A DNA stretch of 10,408 nucleotides from JBLFWJ01 sp047611425. GTDB taxonomy: Bacteria; Bacteroidota; Bacteroidia; UBA10329. The notes beneath the pieces were generated by a model that worked only from the letters and a program-made list of their open reading frames with translations, was not told the DNA's origin and did no database searches. Each line of letters opens with the position of its first letter. Position 1 is the stretch's first letter. This document shows positions 6,833-10,408 of the stretch, piece by piece. Position numbers and translations under genes: made by a program. Location of the stretch: assembly GCA_047611425.1 (NCBI GenBank), contig JBLFWJ010000119.1, positions 1 through 10,408 of the forward strand, given 5' to 3'.

Positions 6833-7686
6833 TAATACCAGATAAAGTTGATTAAATCAGAAAACACTGCTCCCATTCCTGTTGGTTTTTTGGAAGCTGG
6901 CCTTAAGGTCACTTCCTTTTGCAATCTTACGCGATTTCCGTAATAGATTGTTCCTCCAGAAAATGGAGTTGAAGAATTTAGTTTGCCAATCACCCCCGAA
7001 GCATCAACATCCAACTTTTCTCCAATCAGTCCGAAGTACTTTTTAGGATCATTCATCAGATCCTCGTATCGTACACTAATTGCCCGATGATTTCCTTTCA
7101 ATCGCCAAAAGGCCAAATGGCATAGTTTGCTTGCCATGAAGTAATACAGGTTTGCACCGAACCACGATTTCGAGTTCTGTTCTACATCTTTTTTGGCAAA
7201 CGAAGCAACAACAGATGATGGCCTCCTTTTTATATAGAGATAGGCCACATCAATCTTTTCAGAACGGCCAATACTTAATGCCCTGCTAGAATATTTACTA
7301 GAATCAATTAAGACTGCCTGCCCTGTTTTTTCAGCGATGAGCTCATAAACAGATTCAACAAAATCAAGGTATTCCGAGAATTTAGTCTTGTTGTATAATC
7401 CTAGATAGTTGAAAGTGAATTGGCCGTGAAACTCAAACTGACGATGCAGTCCTGCCATCTTATTCCAATCCGTATTGGGATACCTAGCATCAAATTCCTC
7501 CTTGATTCCTATCCATAATTTCTGAGCAGAATGATCCTTTGGATATTGATACGGTCTACCTTCTTCGGAAGGATAACGGTTCAATTCGCCACAGCTGATT
7601 GCATTCTCCATATTGCCCAACACAATATCGAGCAACGTGGTTCCGCTTCTTCCTAATCCTAATATGTAAACAACTTTGGTTCGCAT
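6832..7686 (-). CDS. sulfotransferase-family protein (PAPS-dependent type)
   Basis: The family transfers a sulfuryl group from 3'-phosphoadenylyl sulfate to an acceptor, here possibly a sugar hydroxyl. The 284-residue product starts MRTKVVYILGLGRSGTTLLD. GLGRSGTTLLD (10-20) is the 5'-phosphosulfate-binding P-loop-like motif. IKRRPSSVVASFAK (152-165) fits the 3'-phosphate-binding element with conserved Arg and Ser. VRYEDLMNDP (205-214) is a typical late motif of the family. No signal peptide or membrane segment is seen, so it should be cytoplasmic. It is the first gene of a two-gene unit with the downstream GT4 gene and has a TAGATTTG box 10 bases before its ATG. A glycan substrate is inferred from neighbours only; lipids or small molecules remain possible. 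No PAPS synthesis gene is in the window. Confidence 0.85.
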   Translation of the reverse strand: MRTKVVYILGLGRSGTTLLDIVLGNMENAISCGELNRYPSEEGRPYQYPKDHSAQKLWIGIKEEFDARYPNTDWNKMAGLHRQFEFHGQFTFNYLGLYNKTKFSEYLDFVESVYELIAEKTGQAVLIDSSKYSSRALSIGRSEKIDVAYLYIKRRPSSVVASFAKKDVEQNSKSWFGANLYYFMASKLCHLAFWRLKGNHRAISVRYEDLMNDPKKYFGLIGEKLDVDASGVIGKLNSSTPFSGGTIYYGNRVRLQKEVTLRPASKKPTGMGAVFSDLINFIWY

Positions 7687-7696
7687 AAATGCAGCG

Positions 7697-7704
7697 CAAA
7701 TCTA
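7697..7704 (-). promoter_or_regulatory. putative -7 box of the sulfotransferase-GT4 unit
   Basis: The minus strand reads TAGATTTG (same word as the trpS box), ending 10 bases before the ATG at 7686. A TTG lies upstream at 7722-7720, but with a 15-base gap, shorter than usual. The element faces the + strand promoter at 7777-7805, so this 138-base gap is a divergent control region. Confidence 0.45.
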
Positions 7705-7776
7705 CTTTTTAGATGCGGTCAATTACAGATTTATCTTATCAAGAATCAACTGTTGATTTCGAAGTCAGAAACTCTC

Positions 7777-7805
7777 TTGGCACGATGGTCCATCAGATAC
7801 TTTTG
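7777..7805 (+). promoter_or_regulatory. putative Bacteroidota promoter of the TonB-C-like gene
   Basis: TTG at 7777-7779 is followed by an 18-base spacer and TACTTTTG at 7798-7805, so both the -33 and -7 elements match the Bacteroidota pattern with a normal spacing. This is the best promoter in the window. It would start transcription near 7812 and give a leader of only about 13 bases before the ATG at 7825. That also argues against the in-frame ATG at 7753, which lies upstream of the promoter. Confidence 0.6.
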
Positions 7806-7824
7806 TTCATCAAATTCATCGATA

Positions 7825-8352
7825 ATGAAAAAAATAGCACTCCTTGTAATTCTAGCAGCTGTCACACTTCCATCCTTGGCGCAGCACACACTCATTTTTA
7901 AGGACGGAGAAAAAATTAGAGGAGAAATGCAGTTTATGAACGGAACCACCGTCAAGTTCTTTCATGGCGGAAGGGCCGAGGAGTTTGAGATTTCGACCGT
8001 ACGAACCATTCATTTGTTTGATGATAAAGCTGAAAAGAAGGAAAGTGCCTCTCACTTGCGTAAGTCTTTTAAGAATGGATTTAACAAGATAACCTACCAA
8101 ATGGAAGGTCGAACGATGACCAAATTCCCAAAAATCCAACTTGGAAGTGTGGAAGAAGGTGTTGTTGTGGTTGACGTAATGATTGACAAATACGGCAACG
8201 TTAAGAGCGCAGAACCAGGTGCTGCCGGTACCAAGACCAGCAACGACACATACCTTTTTACCAAGGCGAAAGCTGCTTGTCAAGGAACGAAATTCAACAG
8301 CGACCCTGTTGCTCCACTTTCTACCAGAGGTAAAATATGGGTTGAGTTTTAA
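7825..8352 (+). CDS. secreted protein with TonB C-terminal-like domain
   Basis: The 175-residue product begins MKKIALLVILAAVTLPSLAQ, a clear Sec signal peptide with likely cleavage after Ala19 or Gln20. I start it at 7825 because the longer frame from 7753 would bury this signal behind 24 residues and begin upstream of the promoter. A small beta-rich N-terminal part (HTLIFKDGEKIRGEMQF, 21-37, to about residue 65) is followed by a charged stretch. A C-terminal domain then resembles the TonB/energy-transducer C-domain: VVDVMIDKYGNVKSAEPG (115-132), TKAKAACQGTKFNSDP (146-161) and a terminal GKIWVEF. Unlike true TonB it has no N-terminal membrane anchor and no Pro-rich linker, so it is probably a soluble periplasmic protein and not an energy transducer. 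The family match is by eye. The PLC-like gene starts about 50 bases downstream and may be co-transcribed. Confidence 0.8.
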   Translation: MKKIALLVILAAVTLPSLAQHTLIFKDGEKIRGEMQFMNGTTVKFFHGGRAEEFEISTVRTIHLFDDKAEKKESASHLRKSFKNGFNKITYQMEGRTMTKFPKIQLGSVEEGVVVVDVMIDKYGNVKSAEPGAAGTKTSNDTYLFTKAKAACQGTKFNSDPVAPLSTRGKIWVEF

Positions 8353-8403
8353 TCCTGTCCGTGATTAACCGACTTGGATTACCTTTCGGGAAACGAATTC
8401 ACC

Positions 8404-9510
8404 TTGAAACAGACTCTTTTCGCACTCTGCCTTTTTGCCATTACACCATCGATTCTATTAGCCCAATGCAATGGGTTTCAAGAGCTTTGTGGGCTCAAGT
8501 ATGATCAGGTTTCTTACCTCACCACCCACAATGCATTCAATGCTGGTGATGATGGTTTTTCACTACCAAATCAGAATCAGGGATTGATCGGGCAACTGAA
8601 TGGAGGCGTGCGTGGATTCATGTTGGACGTGTATGACGAAGGTGGGGTACCAACTGTTTACCATGGATTTGCGTTTTTAGGAACAGCCCCTCTAACAAGC
8701 AATCTCACCGAGATCAAGACTTTTTTGGATGCCAATCCAAATGAGGTAGTCACCATCATTTTTGAAAGTTATGTTGATGCCAATATGATGGAATCTGCTT
8801 TTGTTCAAGTAGGGCTTTTGCCATACATGCACGAGCAAGTACTTGGTTCGCCTTGGCCTACGCTGCAACAGATGATTGATGCCGGAACGCAGTTGGTTGT
8901 TCTCACCGATTCAGACGATGCCAGTCCAACACAAGGTTGGTATCACTACGTCTGGGAATTTGCCGTAGAAACAGGCTTTAGCAATAATGCACCTTCCGAT
9001 TTTTCATGCGATTTCAATCGAGGCGACTCGATAAACGATCTTTTTATCCTAAATCATTTTGTTACTGATGCCACGGTTGGAATTGGAATTGCAGCTCAAT
9101 CAGAAATCGTAAATGCCTTTGATTACTTCTACCCAAGGGCCGTTAGCTGTTGGAATGAAAAACAGAAATTTCCCAATTTCCCAACAGTAGATTTTTACGA
9201 ATTGGGCGAAACCAAACGGGTGGTTGATTCATTGAATCTAAACCCGATCCATTTAGATATTGAAAGTGTCGATTCTCCACCATTCACCATAGAAACAAAG
9301 GGAAATGGTGTCTACAAGATTTTATTTGATGCGCCTAATTCTATTGCCCAAATTGAGGTTTACTCGGCTATAGGAAGATTAGTGGATTATTTTTCTGCGG
9401 AACGGACAAACGCTTTTACAGTTGACCTTGGATCGGAACCGAAGGGACTCTACATGGTGAAAGTATCGGCTGATAAAGGCCGGGACAAATCAATCAAACT
9501 GTTGAGGTAG
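8404..9510 (+). CDS. secreted PI-PLC X-domain-like protein with type IX secretion tail
   Basis: The 368-residue product resembles phosphatidylinositol-specific phospholipase C X-domain proteins, which cleave phosphoinositide-type headgroups by general acid/base catalysis with two His. Visible elements are a signal peptide (residues 1-21, KQTLFALCLFAITPSILLAQ after the start), LTTHNAF (39-45, candidate first catalytic His42), GGVRGFMLDV (67-76, candidate active-site Arg70) and VYHGF (85-89, candidate second His87). The residue after His42 is Asn, whereas the Bacillus enzyme has Asp there. From about 300 to 368 the sequence is a type A Por sorting domain (IAQIEVYSAIGRLV, then GLYMVKV and a Lys-rich end), which directs export through the type IX system to the surface or medium. 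No ATG fits. A TTG at 8404 begins exactly at the signal peptide; the TTG at 8374 would add ten non-signal residues. The true substrate is unknown. Confidence 0.85.
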   Translation: MKQTLFALCLFAITPSILLAQCNGFQELCGLKYDQVSYLTTHNAFNAGDDGFSLPNQNQGLIGQLNGGVRGFMLDVYDEGGVPTVYHGFAFLGTAPLTSNLTEIKTFLDANPNEVVTIIFESYVDANMMESAFVQVGLLPYMHEQVLGSPWPTLQQMIDAGTQLVVLTDSDDASPTQGWYHYVWEFAVETGFSNNAPSDFSCDFNRGDSINDLFILNHFVTDATVGIGIAAQSEIVNAFDYFYPRAVSCWNEKQKFPNFPTVDFYELGETKRVVDSLNLNPIHLDIESVDSPPFTIETKGNGVYKILFDAPNSIAQIEVYSAIGRLVDYFSAERTNAFTVDLGSEPKGLYMVKVSADKGRDKSIKLLR

Positions 9511-9765
9511 TGCAGAGGTCATGTGAGCTGACGAAAGATCAGTTTGGAGGACTAAATTATGAGCTATGTATGATGTGAAATCATATTAGCATTGTGAAAT
9601 GCATGTGCAGTGTATCGCGAAGCCATCACAGCATAGTGCGATTCCATCTCAGCGCAGTGCTGTCTCGTTAGAGTGCTAAACAACTTTTGGGGCGTGCAAC
9701 GCAAATGAAGTTTACTCCATATGAAAGATGGCGACCCTGATTTTCCATGTTTAGTTGGCTAGAAA
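9511..9765. other. convergent intergenic region between the PLC-like gene and comM
   Basis: This 255-base gap lies between two converging genes. It holds the repeat at 9577-9676 and a small stem GCGT-GCA-ACGC (9692-9702). I see no open frame of credible length, no promoter of the TAnnTTTG type close to a start codon, and no GC-rich hairpin followed by a T-run that would make a standard terminator for either gene. Confidence 0.5.
9577..9676. repeat. degenerate short tandem repeat in a convergent intergenic gap
   Basis: Five adjoining imperfect units of 16-23 bases can be laid end to end: 9577-9595, 9596-9618, 9619-9639, 9640-9660 and 9661-9676. The two best (9619-9639 and 9640-9660) are both 21 bases and agree at 16 of 21 positions with the pattern GAnnCCATCnCAGCnnAGTGC. 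The outer ones are weaker, sharing mainly the GAAAT.CAT..GCA.TGT or AGTGC part. Unit 9596-9618 and its left neighbour include a small perfect hairpin GCATT-GTGA-AATGC (9589-9602). The units are too degenerate and too tightly packed for CRISPR. The origin is unknown. Confidence 0.45.
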
Positions 9766-10408
9766 TTACCCCGCCCAATTATCCCGATCCAAGCTTCTGT
9801 ATTGAATGGCTTCGGCCAAATGTTGGCTTGAAATTGATTCAGCCCCTTCCAAATCAGCTATGGTTCGAGACACTTTTAAGATGCGATCGAATGCTCTGGC
9901 GGAAAGGCCAAGACGATCAGCTGCTGTTTTAAGCAGTTGCCTTCCAGCATCATCGATTTTGCAGACTTCTTTTAAAAGCTTGCTACTCATTTGAGCATTG
10001 GCATGAATACCGGGACTGTCCTTGAACCTTTCATTCTGAACGTTTCGTGCGGTGATTACTCGTTCACGAACAACTTCGCTTAGCTCTCCATTCCGTTCTT
10101 CGGTCAGTTCATTTATCGGAACTGGCGTGACTTCGATATGAATGTCGATTCGGTCGAGAAGCGGCCCAGAAATCTTGTTTAGATATTTCTGAACTACACC
10201 TGGGGCACAAACACATTCTTTCTCCGGATGATTATAATAACCGCAAGGGCAAGGGTTCATACTTGCCACCAACATGAAACTAGCCGGATATTGAACCGAC
10301 ATTCTCGCACGAGAGATATTCACTGTTCGATCTTCCAATGGTTGACGCATTACTTCCAAAACCGTTCTTCGGAATTCAGGTAACTCATCTAAGAATAGGA
10401 CACCATTA
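9766..10408 (-). CDS. comM: YifB/ComM family Mg-chelatase-like AAA+ ATPase, C-terminal part (5' partial)
   Basis: ComM-type proteins are hexameric AAA+ helicases that promote branch migration while incoming DNA is integrated during natural transformation; many carriers are not known to be competent. The gene enters from the right edge, and the frame is open through the last full codon at 10405, so a TTG at 10359 is internal. About 213 residues are visible out of a usual 500 or so. They start with NGVLFLDELPEFRRTVLEVM (Walker B LFLDEL at 10381-10398), then RQPLEDRTVNISRA, the Cys-rich NPCPCGYYNHPEKECVCAP segment (about 10200-10260), and SGPLLDRIDIHIEV with the conserved Arg. The C-terminal Mg-chelatase-type domain (LSARAFDRILKVSRTIADLE onward) ends at a TAA at 9766. 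The Walker A motif and N-terminal Lon-like domain lie outside the window. The family is secure; the role in competence is inferred from characterised homologs. Confidence 0.95.
   Translation of the reverse strand, partial: NGVLFLDELPEFRRTVLEVMRQPLEDRTVNISRARMSVQYPASFMLVASMNPCPCGYYNHPEKECVCAPGVVQKYLNKISGPLLDRIDIHIEVTPVPINELTEERNGELSEVVRERVITARNVQNERFKDSPGIHANAQMSSKLLKEVCKIDDAGRQLLKTAADRLGLSARAFDRILKVSRTIADLEGAESISSQHLAEAIQYRSLDRDNWAG

Noticed and set aside
4167..7686. A complete capsule or O-antigen gene cluster
   Set aside because: Only three genes are present, bounded by trpS/plsC/gatC and by exported-protein genes; no wzx, wzy, wza/wzc or nucleotide-sugar synthesis gene is visible.
7753..7824. 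An ATG at 7753 extending the TonB-C-like gene by 24 residues
   Set aside because: It would bury the signal peptide and lies upstream of the best promoter in the window (7777-7805).
7852..8283. A 143-codon open frame on the minus strand inside the TonB-C-like gene
   Set aside because: It lies antisense to a gene with a clear signal peptide and domain, and its translation shows no family features.
8374..8403. A TTG at 8374 as start of the PLC-like gene
   Set aside because: It adds ten residues that do not belong to a signal peptide; the TTG at 8404 begins exactly at one.
9577..9676. CRISPR array
   Set aside because: Units are degenerate, adjoin without unique spacers, and no cas gene is near.
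9747..9994. Plus-strand open frames antisense to the end of comM
   Set aside because: comM is an unmistakable match on the other strand; these frames are its shadows.
1..10408. Mobile element, prophage or defence system
   Set aside because: No transposase, integrase, phage structural gene, toxin-antitoxin pair, tRNA or terminal repeats are seen; the core genes look intact and uniform in style.

Overview
The window most likely comes from a member of the Bacteroidota, probably flavobacteria-like. Four things point that way. A secreted protein ends in a type IX secretion (Por) sorting domain. Promoter boxes of the Bacteroidota form TAnnTTTG lie just upstream of several start codons. Shine-Dalgarno sequences are weak or absent. 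The conserved proteins (TrpS starting MARILTGIQ, GatC, PlsC, the TonB-C-like secreted protein) look like those of that phylum. This is inference from sequence features; no database search was run.

Layout from left to right. (1) The 3' part of polA on the + strand (1-1165) runs off the left edge. A predicted lipoprotein of unknown function follows on the + strand (1238-2077). (2) trpS on the - strand (2078-3049) meets the lipoprotein gene stop to stop with no spacer. (3) A + strand pair, plsC-like acyltransferase and gatC (3135-4170), overlaps by 17 bases and is divergent from trpS. (4) A - strand surface-polysaccharide block (4167-7686) contains, in transcription order, a sulfotransferase-family protein, a GT4 glycosyltransferase overlapping it by one base, and, after a 92-base gap with its own promoter-like box, a WcaJ/WbaP-type initiating sugar-phosphate transferase. 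(5) A + strand pair of exported proteins follows (7825-9510): a small protein with a TonB-C-like domain and a PI-PLC-X-like protein with a type IX sorting tail. (6) A 255-base convergent gap holds a degenerate short tandem repeat. (7) The 3' part of a comM/yifB-type AAA+ gene on the - strand (9766-10408) runs off the right edge.

How the genes fit together: polA, trpS, plsC, gatC and comM are core or widely conserved functions. The more specific biology lies between 4167 and 9510. The sugar transferase would load the first sugar phosphate onto undecaprenyl phosphate, the GT4 enzyme would extend the glycan and the sulfotransferase could decorate it. No flippase, polymerase, export or sulfate-activation (PAPS) gene is visible, so these three would have to work with genes elsewhere. 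The two exported proteins next door are divergent from this block and have no demonstrated link to it.

I see no tRNA, rRNA, CRISPR array, insertion sequence or integrase, and no strong case for a new defence or mobile system. The points most worth a second look are the possible sulfated-glycan trio, the T9SS-exported PI-PLC-like protein with a TTG start, the soluble TonB-C-like protein, and the unexplained repeat between 9577 and 9676.
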